Below are positions 44,481-57,000 of a stretch of 64,000 nt of DNA, piece after piece (within the stretch, counting starts at the first letter, position 1; every line of letters begins with the position of its first letter). A program made the position numbers and the translations under genes. The notes below the pieces were generated by a model. It was not told the DNA's origin. It was given only the letters and a program-made list of their open reading frames with translations, and searched no databases. The DNA comes from Ephydatia muelleri (taxonomy: Eukaryota; Porifera; Demospongiae; Spongillida; Spongillidae), in the NCBI GenBank assembly GCA_013339895.1, contig JABACO010000076.1, positions 79,695-143,694 of the forward strand, read 5' to 3'.

Positions 44481-45315
44481 TGGTGGTTTTGTTGAATTTT
44501 CTTCTTACCTAATATTTCATGTACAAGTATGCATGCTTGTATTTACATTTCACTTTATTCCAGTTTACCTTAACCCGGAAGCAAAAGTTTTTCAGTACTG
44601 CACCTGCCTGTTGTTTATTTATCATGCAGTTTTGTGTTGAAGGTGGCTGTGGACTTGTTATTAGCAGGCGTCGGGTTATTTGGCGACTAGCTACATTAGG
44701 CTGTGCTATTCAAAAGGCGGAACACAAAACCCTACTTTTGTGGGATGAAACATGCATGTATAATTGTACATAAGTTTTGCTATTTAGATTAGTTTACCAC
44801 TTGACCCGAGAGCCAGTCAACGGAAGTTTAAACCGTCGCAAATTTGTTTTTGTGCATAATTTTCTACACAATAGCATTTAAACACCAAACATCTTCTTGT
44901 TTAAGTGATGTATTATGAAGGGGAATGCATTTCAGGATAGTTTAGGAGTTTTGCTACACAAGGATATAACACAATAGTAAATACAGTTGCAACAATGGTC
45001 CCGCCTCGAGCAATTTTCAGCCACCAAACATATGGTTCAATTCATGCTCGTGAATCACTTTATGGCAACATCCTGTAGAAAATATGAGTGTATTCAGAAT
45101 CCTCATTCATCTTCTTTCTTTCTATGCATAACTCAGTTTTTAAAGCCGTGGTATTCTGGATGAAAAACGAGCAAGGGTAACATAATATTTAAATTGCGAA
45201 TGAGGGGGGTCATGACCTTCATTGCCTTAATTGAGTATGTATGCATGCATGTTTTTTTTGTTCTTTAAATACAAATCATGATAAATAAAAGAATACAATT
45301 TATCATATTGCAGGG
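44481..45315. other. No gene seen
   Basis: AT-rich. The + open frame at 44519-44773 has no recognisable motif. Confidence 0.4.
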
Positions 45316-45317
45316 TT

Positions 45318-46145
45318 CAGTAATGGAACGACAGTATTTGAAGTATTCAACAGAGGGTATGAACTTAGCTCTGAGGAAGTTAGGGAGGGTGGACTGACTT
45401 GCAATGCTGCATCAAAGACATTTAGAGTACCCCCGTACAACCATGTGGGACAAACTGCTGGTAAAAGACCAGAGGAAAAATGAATGGGTCAAAACCCCGT
45501 GCTCACTAAGGCCGAGGATTCATTGGTAGCATTTTGCATCAAGCTGCTCAAGTGTGGCTTTCCTATAAATCGTGATGATTGAATGGATATTTTTCAAAGA
45601 AGATGGTAGAAAAACCCATTTACTAATGACAGGCCTGGCAAGTATTGGTTCTATGGGTTTATGCAGCGCAACCCTCAGCTCACAGAATGATTGATTACCT
45701 GAAAAGTTAATGGGTGAACTAGATTGGACTAACTAGAAGCAAATAACATAACTGCAGGAAGAAAGAGAAAGCGTCCATTATGTTCTGTAGTATTTGCGCT
45801 TACCAGTAAGTGCTGGTAACAGCTGAAAGATGAGGAGATAGCTGAAAAGAAAAAGCAGGAGCTGGTAAAAAAGAAAGGAAAGCAAAAACAGAATGCAAAG
45901 GAAAAGATAAGCAGAAAAAAGATTCAGCTGTAGAAAAGGAAGCTGATGAAGACTGGAATTGTCTTATTTTCAATTCCAGCTTCTTCTATGAGGAAGAGAA
46001 TAGGCTGCATGTGGGTTCAATGCAAATGTACTTCACATGTGAATGCATTGACCAGCTTCATCAGAACTTATTTTCCTTCGAATATGACAATGACAAGAAT
46101 TATTTGTGCCTAGAATGTTTTTACAAGGAGTCAGTAGATAACTAG
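45318..46145 (+). mobile_element. Second decayed pogo/Tigger-type transposase
   Basis: Pieces in three + frames follow the pogo order: MNLALRKL and GLTCNAASKTFRVPRTTMWD (psq helix-turn-helix), VLTKAEDSLVAFCIKLLKCG, FPINRDD and PGKYWFYGFMQRNPQLTE (CENP-B/Tc5 helix-turn-helix), then a Lys-rich stretch (KKKQELVKKKGKQKQNAKEK). The end, at about 45930-46143, reads EADEDWNCLIF..SFFYEEENRLHV, MYFTCECIDQLH and YLCLECFYKESVDN, whose spaced Cys look like a degenerate zinc-binding tail. The catalytic domain between the N-terminus and the tail is missing, and stops are frequent. A different lineage from the copy at 41.8 kb. Confidence 0.6.
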
Positions 46146-47050
46146 TAAAATGACACCATGCTATTGCTGATCAAGTAAGATTTAATTGTTATTTATGCCA
46201 ATCTTTATCTTTATATATTTTCATAGTGTGACTGAGAAATTCACCTAGTTGGAGTATGTGTATAGTCAGGTAAGCAAATCAGTATTTCCACGACCATGCA
46301 TTTGTTCTTAATCACTGAATGCCAAAAATACAGCAATCAATATAGTGTACGAAATCTTTGAGCTATGGGGGGGGGGGGGGGGCCTCTATTCTATCCAGAG
46401 ATAATATTATCTCTGGTACCAAAACTCAAATCACATGCTTCAACCCTTTAAATTGATGTATCAGTTCCTATCTAAACGCCAGCATCACAAAAGAAGCTAT
46501 ACTAGGCTGCAGTGTACAAGTTGTTCACTTCGCAACAATAATAATAGTCTTTCGCCACGTCAATTTGCATGGGTGTTCCCCCCACGACTATACCAGAAAA
46601 TCGCTGAATTGGATATGAAACGTTTTGTTTGGAGCGCGTTTTAGGAAGAATGAAGCAATAATACTATAGAGTAACGACTGAGGGTCTCTTGGAATCAAGT
46701 GTCCTTGTTGCTACATATGTAAGAGAATCAACATCGCTACTTGCGGGTGGCGAACACTACCTACCTACGCTATACCGTAGCCGAGACGGTGGGGCGATGC
46801 AGGAATAAGACGAGAATTTTAGCAAAGATTATGGTACATTGGAAAGCATTGTACATGACTAGAGGATTATGCGACAAATAGCCTTACGCGCGCCGTGTTG
46901 AATACTGCTGTCATGGGAGGCGCAAGATTACTGCAAGAATTCCCTGGAATCCATTCATTTGGTACAATCGTTTAGCGAAGTGAGAAGTCCTCTTCTTCTT
47001 TCTCTTAATCTCAGCATATCCAGAAATGAGCGGTCAAAAGTCAGAAGTAA
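46146..47050. other. No gene seen; poly-G at 46369-46382
   Basis: Non-coding by inspection. Confidence 0.4.
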
Positions 47051-47052
47051 TT

Positions 47053-47435
47053 AATTCGCGGTTTGCGAATCAACGAATATTCCCGTATATCTTCCCGTAG
47101 ACATGTATGGGGTACTTCAATACCCAGCACGCCAGATTTTTCTCAGAATTTTCCATGAGGGATTGTTAGTACACTACATTTGCCAAGATTTTTAGTGGGG
47201 TCGCCGTATTTTTCCTATTTAAGACGTCGCTTCCCTAGGATTGTCTTCGGTTTATAACCATACAATGAGGACAATCCTAGGGAAGCGACGTCTTAAAAAG
47301 GAAAAATACGGCGACCCTACTACAATACTAACAATCTCTCATGGCAAATGATCTGGCGTGCTTAGTATTGAAGTACCCCATACATGTCTACGGGAAGATA
47401 TACGGGAATATTCGTTGATTCGCAAACCACGAATC
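47053..47435. repeat. Foldback element, ~190-base arms
   Basis: The left arm (47053-47245) and right arm (47270-47435) are reverse complements, sharing 'gacgtcgcttccctaggatt', 'aaatacggcgac', 'tgtctacgggaagatatacg' and 'gattcgcaaaccacgaat'. The spacer is about 24 bases. Single arms of the same family lie at 21443-21629 and 24415-24606. Confidence 0.88.
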
Positions 47436-47739
47436 TTGATTTTAGTTAAAGAATGGTTAATGGAATAATTTTTTGAAGTGCGTTTTTCATAATCAGAACT
47501 GCTTATAGTACATCATAGAGTTGGTTAAAATTCAAATTGAATTAAAAAGGCAAGATGACCGCCTATGTATGGGCCATTTCTGGATATGGCATAAACTCAC
47601 TGCCTGGGTGAGGCAAAAGTAGTTGCAAACGGCTAGCCGAGAGGCTAGCTTAAGGCGAGAATGGGCGGAACAACGAAGCTATCGAAATTTATTGTGGATT
47701 GGAGAACGGAACACCGGTTGCATGCAATAATTGTGCGAA

Positions 47740-48062
47740 TCGAGCTGGAAATCTGCATTAACTTTGTACAGCTGTATCTCTGTAACGGATGAAGTAAAAT
47801 TAACAGAATACATCAATAGCGACATATATACCGAATCTGATGCGATCTGAACGCTCCTACTTGAAGTTGTGGATGTTTTGAACCCCGTTGTGTATCGGAC
47901 CTCGTAACGTCCACCAAAGTATACTTACACACTGACAAATGGTGTAGTATGAAGTGTTGAAAATGGGAAGCCGATAGCGACAACCGTTCGGAAGTTATAG
48001 CGATTCAAACGCGATGCTATTTTATAACTTTTTACATGTGTATTATATATCCGTGATGATGA
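47740..48062. repeat. Relative of the 0.8-kb palindrome, single arm
   Basis: Parallels the right arm of 42326-43132: 'gtacagctgtatctctgtaa', 'gttttgaaccccgt', 'cctcgtaacgtc', 'gtgttgaaaatgggaag' and 'agcgattcaaacgcgatgc'. Confidence 0.7.
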
Positions 48063-48199
48063 AACTTTCCCAAATAGTAAACAGGTATGGTGTTTAAAGA
48101 CACCCGGGATCGGAAATCTACGTATACACAACAATGGATAAATGCATCCAATTTACACAATTCTGAATTGGCAGTTTTAGAAACTTTGCTGAGTTTACT

Positions 48200-48376
48200 G
48201 AGCATTTTGCTGAGTTTACTGAGCACCAGCATTTAGAGGGGCAAATAGCCACATCTTCTGCAGCAGCAGCAATACAGGCAGCACGCGAGACAACAGCAGC
48301 ACGCGATGAGGAGGACGGCCGCGCAAACACAGATGATAATGAGGATGTTTGCCACATTCACTGCAATCGAGAACCG
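48200..48376 (+). other. Ala-rich acidic open frame, unrecognised
   Basis: The + strand reads LEGQIATSSAAAAIQAARE, TTAARDEEDGRANTDDNEDV and CHIHCNREPNTCLR before a stop. Composition resembles a protein tail, but no family, start or partner exon was found. Confidence 0.2.
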
Positions 48377-48654
48377 AATACATGTCTAAGATAAATTTCA
48401 GCATGCAGGAGCTTAACTTTGACTGCACACGTGAATACAACTTTGATATGTAACAATAGTACAATGCAAGCAGTTATAACAACTGACCTATGGCAACACT
48501 ATAGCCGCAAAATGTCTATGTGCATACAAATTATGCAATACAAATAAAGCACTATTTAATAGAATTTCAAGTTCGCGCATAATTCTAGAAATGTAACTCT
48601 TGCGTGTTGGCTAATTAAACAATTCATAGCCTTACAACTCCATGACGGATACTC

Positions 48655-48760
48655 TTATTCTCAGTGCGTAAGAAGCAATGTGTAGAGGACATTTCAGACT
48701 TCTAGAATATCAAGAAATTTGACATCACATGCGTTAGGTCCCTTTTCGCGGAAACGATCC
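48655..48760. repeat. Dispersed repeat, related to the left edge of the duplicated block
   Basis: 'attctcagtgcgtaag', 'gcaatgtgtagaggacattt', 'catgcgttaggtcccttttc' and 'gaaacgatcc' match 17565-17645. Confidence 0.8.
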
Positions 48761-51282
48761 CAAATTATTGTAAGCATGTACATGCATGCTCTAGGAAATG
48801 CAATTAACCCGGCAGATGGATGTAAAGCAGGGATCGCACTATGGAACATTCATGCACGATTGAGGATGTATTTTGTTTTTAAGTACTGGTATTACATCTG
48901 CACGCAGTCTATAACGCCGTCACAAATGTACATCATTATAGATGCATATAGGGCATGCGCATGGTATGAGCAGTCGCGGAATGCTGAAGGACGCCCATAC
49001 CTGAGCATGTACTCCAATTGTACTGTAATCCTGGACACGAGGGAGGTTTGATGGAGAAAATGTCGGAAGTGAAAGAACCGCACTTTGTAGAGTTTGAGGC
49101 AGCTCCACAGTAGTAACAGTCTTTGTACTGCATGGCACGTGCAATTGATCATATACCGTATATATTATATACTAGGTACAATGCTATAGAATAGGTACAG
49201 CGCATATTCAGTGTTCAATCAATAATACTGCCACTACACGGCTGATATACATGCGTGTATAGTTTGACTTACCTGTACGCAACTGGCGCAGTCATTAAAC
49301 TGCTTACAATCGGCTATGTGGAAAAAGTGACAATGTCAGTTAGTACGGTATACACCACAGTGTATGTGTGCACTGAAATGTTAAGCGTGCTTGCATGCGT
49401 GCATATACACATGGGAGACTGAATTGCACGCGCCAATTCCAATTTGGCATAGCAGTAGCAATACTTATAGTGTGTATATATGTATTCACAGGATGCAGAA
49501 CGTATAAACTATAGCACCGCGGATGCACCATCACGCGCGTACATGAACTGCATTGCCTGGCGCTATATTCAGTCTCCCTACGTACTCCTGTGCATGTATA
49601 CGGCTCTGTCGGTCGAGTTGTGCGTGCATGCGGTTGGCAACTCGCTTGGCAGATACCATGTAACTGAGTATCTTTAGGGAATGTGCTTGCTATGCGTATA
49701 GTCATGCAATTCTGCTAAATTTAGAAGAAAAAAAGAAAAAAACTGTTGCAATATATACGGTGCAATCAACTCTTCTTGCATTGCAATGTAGCTTTTTACA
49801 TAACTGAATTGATGATGCTATCATAGTTTGTTGAATAACTGCACCATATCTATGTCTAATCCGTGCTTGGTATACATTATAAGCGTAGTGTGTTGGGGCA
49901 ATTGATTCTTGCTGACGTATAAAGATTGAGTGATATACAGACGTGCAGTCAGCAGGATGGAATCAGCCAACACGGGCAACATACCAGCTTTCATATCATG
50001 TATACTACAATTGCGGATAGTAGTAGTACGTGGGCAACGTCAAACAACATGCGTGTCCTTGAACACTTCTCTCATGATACATGTATACAGAAAGGCACCC
50101 GCGGCCGCTTCGTATATACTTGCACTCAGTGTAGCTAGGGCACGCACGCAGGCACTTTAGACCGCGTTACTTAAATCAGCTATAGCTCGGTCAAACAATC
50201 GCTTCATATACACAGATCATTCCGCAAAACAGCATAAACGCGCCTACGTGTTTACACCGCTAAATAATGCTTAAACACACACGACACACTCACATGTCGC
50301 TGTACACACCGCGACCATGAACCTGATCCCGCGGCACAGCCACTTGCCCGCTACACTCATTGATGTCTCTGTGGCTCGCGATACTTACTTAATGCATTTG
50401 ACGCTGAGAAGATCGTTCCAGACAAAATTATTGAGACAACCAGTGATGAAGCTTGGCCATTCTCAGCATTTTAGGAAAAGGAGCTTCACGTGACAAACGT
50501 ATATATACTAGCTTACCAAAAGGGGGCGGAACAAATCGTGATATAATTGTCTCCGGATGTGACGTTACCAAGTAGCCCTGGTTTGTACGAAGTCTGCTGC
50601 TGTCTCCTACCAGGCGCCTATTTACGATTTTGGGGGGGGGGGAGGGGAGACGTAATTATGTTCCTTCTTCTACATACTTATTTCATTTCATAAACGCTTT
50701 TTCGCGCGCAGTAGCTGCTATAAAGAAGTCTGAGCAATTTGGCCGGAGTCAACAATACATTGTTGAGAGGAAAAGTGTTTGTGGTCGTCAAATTCGCAGG
50801 AGCTGTTTACAAATAACATTTTCCCGCAACGCGGAAACGCTTATTCCCTCTCACAACACCAACGCTCGCGAAACAGTAAACCACAACCATTGATTTGCTT
50901 TCAATGAACTTATTAATGATGTACGGCCTAAAACAAATAAAAGCCTCAATGCATACACATCATGTATCAGGACCCACACTGGACCCACACTAGTGGGTCC
51001 TGTGTAGTTGGTTGGTTTTATTGGCCTGGGTTTTGATCGAGCGTTTTATTAAACAACACATGACCGCTGCCGTATAAGATTAACTTGCTGACTGCAATTG
51101 CCAAGTCAAAGGCATTCCAAGTAAACCACTACCACCATTTGATCTACTTTCAAATGATTCAGTCCAATTATTAGCCGTTTGATAGTTTCAAATTGTTTGT
51201 AGTATCTAGATGGACTGTGAATTGTTCCAACGAGCGACTCTCCTTAGTAAGCAGGAGGGGGAGGGGGGTCGATGGGATCGAA
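48761..51282. other. No gene seen; poly-G at about 50632
   Basis: 2.5 kb of unique-looking sequence. Open frames on both strands (48719-49152, 49340-49705, 49926-50160, 50630-50893) overlap one another and show no family motif or splice pattern. Confidence 0.4.
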
Positions 51283-51303
51283 TGCCCCCCCCCCCCCCCC
51301 CCC
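51283..51303. repeat. Poly-C tract
   Basis: About 20 C, preceded by G-rich sequence (aggagggggagggggg) at 51254. Confidence 0.93.
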
Positions 51304-51664
51304 AAAGAGAAGTCACCTAAGTTCTTTCTTTATCAATAATCCATACCATACCCACGAATGAAGGTATATTCAGTCCTGTTGTGCATACGGTACCGTGATT
51401 GCAACATGAATATCCACCTTTGGTGTCCATTCAATGTGGTACATTGCCATGGAAATAACAAGAGGAGGAAAATGGCTATACGGTAGATCTTCCAGTCAGT
51501 GCATGCAGTGGAATTGAAAGAGAAGTGGGATTTGTATTGAACCTCACAGAATGATAAAATGGATGAGTGCACATAGATAACCATTTATCATTTCTCAGCA
51601 CTATATTTTTCACCACTATTAGATTATTGAAACTTTCAACAGTTGTTATAGAATACATGGTGAC

Positions 51665-51666
<2 letters not shown>

Positions 51667-51699
<33 letters not shown>
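51667..51699. repeat. Poly-T tract
   Basis: About 33 T. It may mark the poly-A tail of a minus-strand retroposed copy, but no body was recognised. Confidence 0.93.
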
Positions 51700-51700
<1 letters not shown>

Positions 51701-51774
51701 GGAGCACTGCAGCAAATGCATTCTTGTATCTACATACATGGCTGCTTAAATACATAGCTTCTGCTGGTTGTTTA

Positions 51775-52026
51775 TCATAACACCTGGCAGTTGTTAATGC
51801 CATGCAATAAAACAAAACAATTGTTGCTGCTTTTTGCCTTCCTTTTTGTCAATGTACCTCCATTGATTCTTGCAGCTTTGTGTTCAACATGCTCGTAATA
51901 TCTGCTGATGCACTTTTGCATTGCATGAGGAGTATTGAATTGCTGTGCATAGAGCGTTTGTCCAGCAGTTATCACAGGTTCATATAGCCAGTTAAACAAT
52001 GCATGCATGGCATCCCCAGCTATCAC
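51775..52026 (-). other. Unrecognised open frame
   Basis: Contains ALFNWLYEPVITAGQTLYAQ and PHAMQKCISRYYEHVEHKAA, which look like plausible protein helices. No splice partner or family was recognised. It may be an exon of a decayed element. Confidence 0.22.
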
Positions 52027-52029
52027 AAT

Positions 52030-53630
52030 GCATCAATTTGTATACTCAATCCATCACTTAACTAGTCAACACTTTCAACATATCTATAGATGTTTCATTC
52101 TATCTCACTTGTATGAAACATCAGTTGTCAAATCAAGTACACACTGATCAATAATATGACCATTATTGTCTGCACTGTGATTCCTAGGAGCTAGGTGCAT
52201 ACTATGATGTACTAGAGTTTAACATGTGCTATGATTACCTGTGATGGTGAAGGTTGTGATGAGACAAGGGAGTATCACTGACGTTAGTCAAATGGTATGT
52301 GTATGTGTTCTTAACTGTTTCCACTTGGCTGAACAAACGTTTGCACTTTTGTCAAGTGCATGGGGAGGAAAGATCACTTAAAATCGTCATTTGTTTCAAT
52401 TCCAGCATTTGTAGCTGAAAATGAGTACAGCACAGTGACATATTCATTTATCAATATTCATCTAAACTCAACGATGCATGGTATTAGCAGGTATGTTCTA
52501 TCAATGATATCAATTTTCTTTCATGGCTAATCATTGTAATCATCTATATATGCACACTCGAAAATCATTTAGAGATAGTCTGATTCAAATCGCATGCAAA
52601 ACTAATAAACACTGAGATTTACTGAGATAAACAGATTGCATTGGATGATTCCTTCTGCCACATAGAGTGTGTGTCCTAGTCTGGGGACCTGACTGATGGT
52701 TAGAAACTTTCATCCATCAGTCGGGTCCCCAGACTACTGTAGTATTGCACGCAACATAGAAGTTTTTGCACATGTTGCACTCGGGATAAAATGTAACACA
52801 TGCAAGGCAACAAACATACATCTTGCCTAAATCCGAATGATTCAAAACAATTAATAATTATTTATGTTCTCCTCCTATGCTGTTGATTACTGATGCACTA
52901 GAGACACTCCACCATGCGCTCCAACATTTGCATCAAACCTCTTCTCCGGAGAAGGACATTCCTGCCGCAAACAAGTGAGCAACGCCATCATACCGCGAAA
53001 GGTGCAAATGTGTGACAATTACAGAAGAGAGTACCATATGATTATAATTACCGTACAGATAGGTAGTGCGTTGCCCTTCCTTTAGTGTGTTTAGAGCGTT
53101 GCTTTTCAATATGCTGCTGGCAGTTCTATGTTCATGCATGCAAAATTGCTTGAACCAGCCAGTCGAGTTTTCACTGTTCTTAATTTTTATAAGCGTACTG
53201 TATGCACCAACACTCCTTGCTAGATTAAGTGTACATTTGGAGAGGGGCATTGAGGGCATGTTGTGTTTTCCCAATTTCTTGAACTTGAACCTGTATGCCA
53301 TATTTGTCACTGTGATATAAGCATCGTTGAAGGAGCATAGGTTGTGTGCTGTTCACAAACTAAGTGCTGTGGTTGACGTTGCGCGCACACCAGAGGTCTA
53401 TGATGGTTGTCTTGACAAGAATAGTCAATCCCGTTTTACTTTGAATGCATTTCATTCAAACTGATATGATTAAGTAATTTTACATCAGTAACTGACAATA
53501 TACAACAGATGAAATGGTGCAGGCAGGGAGATGAGGTGGCGGCCTGCGCACATACCAGCAATATATTAACGCCACATAAGAATTTCTATTTATAGTCATA
53601 ATACATCTTAATTTTCTACTAGATAACCAG
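52030..53630. other. No gene seen; hairpin at 52676-52735
   Basis: At 52676-52735 'tagtctggggacctgactga' and 'tcagtcgggtccccagacta' form a 20-base hairpin stem with a short loop. Otherwise AT-rich non-coding. Open frames at 52933-53320 overlap on both strands. Confidence 0.45.
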
Positions 53631-53636
53631 CTGTCC

Positions 53637-54413
53637 CTAAAGAGCATCTTTTTCTGATACCAGTGAGACAAGGAATGATCTGCAGCTTAGAACAGGTTCA
53701 TAATCCAACCCAGCCAAAACAAAGTGAGTGTAGTCCTCTTGCTTTACACTGAGGTAGTCAGACCCGGGTTGAACGCAGACATGAACACCACTCTGCTGTG
53801 CAGCCAGAAGTACCATTGACATTGCTTCAGTATCAACCTTTGCAGCCGTGTCGGATGCTATTACGATGACCTTGGCCACATCGGAACATGGACTGAAGCG
53901 TTGCAACAGGTCGAGGGCTTTGCCCACCAGGGCAGACACGCCTCTATCAGTTCCACTTTCATTGTTGTCAAGCAGCACTAAGTGGAGGGGAAAATCAGTG
54001 CTTAAAAGGTGCTGCTTTGCACTTTTGAGAAAAGGTACCTGAATGTATTGTGTCCACAAGCAACACACTCTCATTCATCTTGATGCCAATTCGGTCCCTT
54101 AGCCCGTGGTGATCATCACACGAAACATTTTTGTAATCATCCACGACAAATACCATAGCTGCCTTGTAAGGACTCTCACAGCCCACATTTCAACATTTGC
54201 GCGCATGGCATGTAAATGTGTATTGAAACATGTTAACAATGAAAGAAAGCAAATGGACCACACGTTCATACAAAACTGTGGCGTACTGGTTATGAGCATG
54301 CCAACTGCAGTGGCAGCAAGTGCTGCTACCCAGCTCAAGTCCGGACAAAGTGTGGTACAATGGATGAGGTCTTGGCGGGTGGACTCAGGACAGCGACCAA
54401 GCGATTGGAAGAT
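53637..54413 (-). CDS. Spliced gene of unknown function, last exons; possibly a Rossmann or VWA-like fold
   Basis: Three minus-strand exons: about 54413-54272 (QSLGRCPESTRQDLIHCTTL..AATAVGMLITSTP), about 54172-54039 (PYKAAMVFVVDDYKNVSCDD, HHGLRDRIGIKMNES) and 53977-53637 (VLLDNNESGTDRGVSALVGK, ALDLLQRFSPCSD, AKVIVIASDTAAKVDTEAMS, LLAAQQSGVHVCVQPGSDYL, ending EKDAL). The last intron is 61 bases (53978-54038) with clean gt/ag and matching phase. The first join is less certain. Alternating strand and helix segments (VIVIASD, AAQQSGVHVCV) suggest an alpha/beta fold such as VWA, but I do not recognise the family. 5' exons are not identified. The stanniocalcin-like gene follows upstream on the same strand; a single gene cannot be excluded. 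Confidence 0.6.
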
Positions 54414-54728
54414 CTGCAGAAGCCACATTGACAGGATGATGCGTGTGTGCACATGTACATGTAGGTACATTATATGTCTAAGACCATTATAGCCATGCAA
54501 TGCATTGCTGCATCAGTCTGCAGGATTAGTCACTTTACCTGCCTCCCACCAACCCAAATTGCTATACCAGATGTGTTACATCATGTGTTAGTGCTGGTAC
54601 ATGTTGGTGGTAGTGCTATTGATTTTAGTAACACAACAATTTTGACCGCAGTATTGCACAGGGTTGGATGTGGTGACCCAGTTCTGGACATTACTTCACT
54701 GTAGGGACCTCCATTCAGTTGACATGCA

Positions 54729-55173
54729 CTATACTAGCCCTGCTGCATAACATGCTCTGTGTATCATGCAGGTGACCCATGCATGCACGTTACATATACG
54801 ATCGAAGATCATTTTTACTTCTATGTTATAATTGCATGCATGCAAACTTGCCAGTGTTAGCGTTTGCCGGTAGAAAGGGGACACAAAGGGAAAGACGTCA
54901 CGAATTTCGGCCGTTTGGAAAGACGCCTGGATATTGCGGCAGTGCCCAATCATACGACAGAACCCGTTGCCCATGTAACACGCCTCGTGTGAGCCGAAAG
55001 CCAAGTCCGCTATGAGATCGCAAGAGCGGACGCGATCGTGGGCAGGAGAGGGAGGGATGCTTGCGTAAGCGTTGAGCAGCACGTTCATCAGGCATTGACG
55101 CACGCCATCGATCCATTCCTGCCCCTGTGCAAAATAATAATAATACCGCCATTGTCACATGAGGAGAGTAAGC

Positions 55174-55214
<41 letters not shown>

Positions 55215-55701
55215 AACAAGCACACACGCACGTACATACCACACACACACACACACACATACACACACATACACACATACACACACTGAAATACACACAC
55301 ACATACACACACATACACACACACGCACACACATACACACAAGCAAGCACACACGCACATACATACCCACACACACACACACACACACATACACACACAT
55401 ACACATGCATAACACACACACACACACCAGTTCTGTTGCTTTGTGTGCGTGTGGCTGTATTCAACGAAAGATGTCGATAGTCTGGGGACCAGATAGCTGG
55501 CATTGTCTTACCCCTGGAGAGAAAAGGGCTGTGTTCGCCGTCCATCTACTGCAGTACCTGTATCCATATCCGACGAGGTAGCCGTTCGTTCCGCAGCCTC
55601 CAAGGTGGCGATCCAGACAGAGGTAAAAGTCGCAATCGCCTTCTCTTGCCAGCTGCTGGCAGGGTACGCCCAGCACTTCGCCGTTTCCAAGGAGCCAGAG
55701 C
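54729..55701 (-). CDS. Stanniocalcin-like secreted cysteine-rich protein, two exons
   Basis: Exon a, 55701-55512 (phase 1 start, 63 whole codons): GVPCQQLAREGDCDFYLCLD, RHLGGCGTNGYLVGYGYRYC, SRWTANTALFSPG, donor gtaaga. Exon b starts at 55134 after gcacag: GQEWIDGVRQCLMNVLLNAY, CDLIADLAFGSHEACYMGNG, FCRMIGHCRNIQASFQTAEI. It stays open to 54729, though coding resemblance ends near 54850. The spacing of Cys and the order FxCL..CGxxGY..YGxxYC..F..G..W...CL, then C..I....SHExCY...FC, parallels stanniocalcin (known: ...[46 protein letters not shown]). Stanniocalcins are secreted glycoprotein hormones that regulate calcium and phosphate and inhibit pappalysins in vertebrates. Invertebrate roles are unclear. 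The intron (55135-55511) is filled with a CA repeat. The signal-peptide exon was not found. Confidence 0.68.
55176..55428. repeat. (CA)n-rich microsatellite in the stanniocalcin-like intron
   Basis: Interrupted CA repeats of some 250 bases. Long Cys-Val or His-Thr open frames on both strands are artefacts. Confidence 0.95.
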
Positions 55702-55929
55702 CTTGATGATGCGTATATTAATGAAATAACGGGCAGCAGCTTCAAGCGGTGCATGAAAGCTTGCAGGCAGTGTCTAATATCCAATTACCCAAGTAAGAAG
55801 TTTTACTTTTTGTCTCGGTCCCAGACTACTTTACTCGACGTTTGAAAGCGTTATCCCCAAGGAAAATCTTTAATACAGGGCCCTACTACGAACTGTCACT
55901 AGCATAATTAGGTACCGAAGTGTTGATAA

Positions 55930-56635
55930 GGTGGAAGTCTGATGTGCACGTATAACTAAAGATCAAGGCGCTCTGCTCTGAGTTTGTACATTTGATGCTG
56001 CGCCTTAATAAATATAACTGATGAGGTATGCATATGTACTAGTGCACGTGGGCAGTGCCTAACGTTGCGAGGAACCTAATGCGTGTTGTATGTTTCACTC
56101 TTCCAGTATGGATGGCTCTTGTAATTATGAGAGGGAATACTAATTTTGGATGAGTTCTTTGCCCCGAGACGTATCATTACTGCGCGTGTGTGCGTATGAC
56201 TTTGCACATATCATGTTTTGGTTTTTTCAGTTACGTCCGGCTTCCATTACAGCTGACCCTCATTGTGCTGTGTTTTTTTAAAGACTGCAGCAGTTGTTTC
56301 GAGTGTGTTGCTTAGAAATGTATTAGACTGTGTACTGCTATTGTATATACGTTCACTTTTAATAGTACCACCAAAAACGGTACCCAGATCTTTTTTTTTT
56401 CATCAAAATTGGTCCAGCCGCATAATATTCTGGCTTTATGGCTTAAAAATGTGTATGCTTATTATTGTGGAGGGTGGGGCTGCCTTGTGGAGGATTAGGC
56501 TGCCTTGTGGTGGGTGGGGCTGTGTGTTGCAGATGAGGTGTAGTTCTTGGCTATTGGAGACTGTGTGGAGAGGAAAAGAGTCCGGATTGGGTTAATTGTG
56601 ATGCTCACACAGAGTCTTTAGGACCACATTATGCA

Positions 56636-56697
<62 letters not shown>

Positions 56698-57000
56698 TTC
56701 GATTGGGAGAATACAGAGTAACTGAAAAGAGTGCACTCATTTACGAGCATGCTGCAGTGAGGAAATGATGCTTTATTTGCACATGTACATGTACGTGCAT
56801 GTTCAGTGAGACATTGCGGTAGCGTGTGTGTTTGTGGGTGTAATACTGCATGATATTGGCTGTACCTTAATAACTGAGTATACACATAGTGTAGCAGCTA
56901 TAGAACTATAGATATTAATTGTGCATCTATTTAATTACTCTGCATGGTGTTTACAAATTCAGATGTCCTTGGGTGTGATGTTACTCTTGTACTTAGTCCA
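55930..57000 (+). pseudogene. PTTG1IP-like unit 0, exon-depleted copy
   Basis: Diverged but collinear with parts of the complete unit: 55990-56080 with 60870-60950, 56100-56130 with 61270-61300 ('atggctcttgtaat'), 56250-56310 with 61390-61455, 56455-56570 with 61985-62075 ('tgcagatgaggtgt', 'gactgtgtggagaggaaaag'), 56695-56765 with 62210-62280 and 56940-56990 with 62700-62740. The exons for the cysteine-rich domain and membrane helix and the last exon are missing. It is therefore a relic of the same gene, the oldest-looking of the three. Confidence 0.65.
56638..56696. repeat. (TG)n microsatellite
   Basis: About 58 bases of TG, at the place corresponding to the TG run at 62157-62180 in the complete unit. 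Confidence 0.95.

Noticed and set aside
48719-50160. Several 60-120 codon frames in the 48.7-50.2 kb stretch
   Set aside because: They overlap on both strands, have no family motifs and no consistent splice sites.
55088-55545. Cys-Val and His-Thr rich open frames, also at 60301-60871 and 2847-3121
   Set aside because: They are translations of CA/TG microsatellites.
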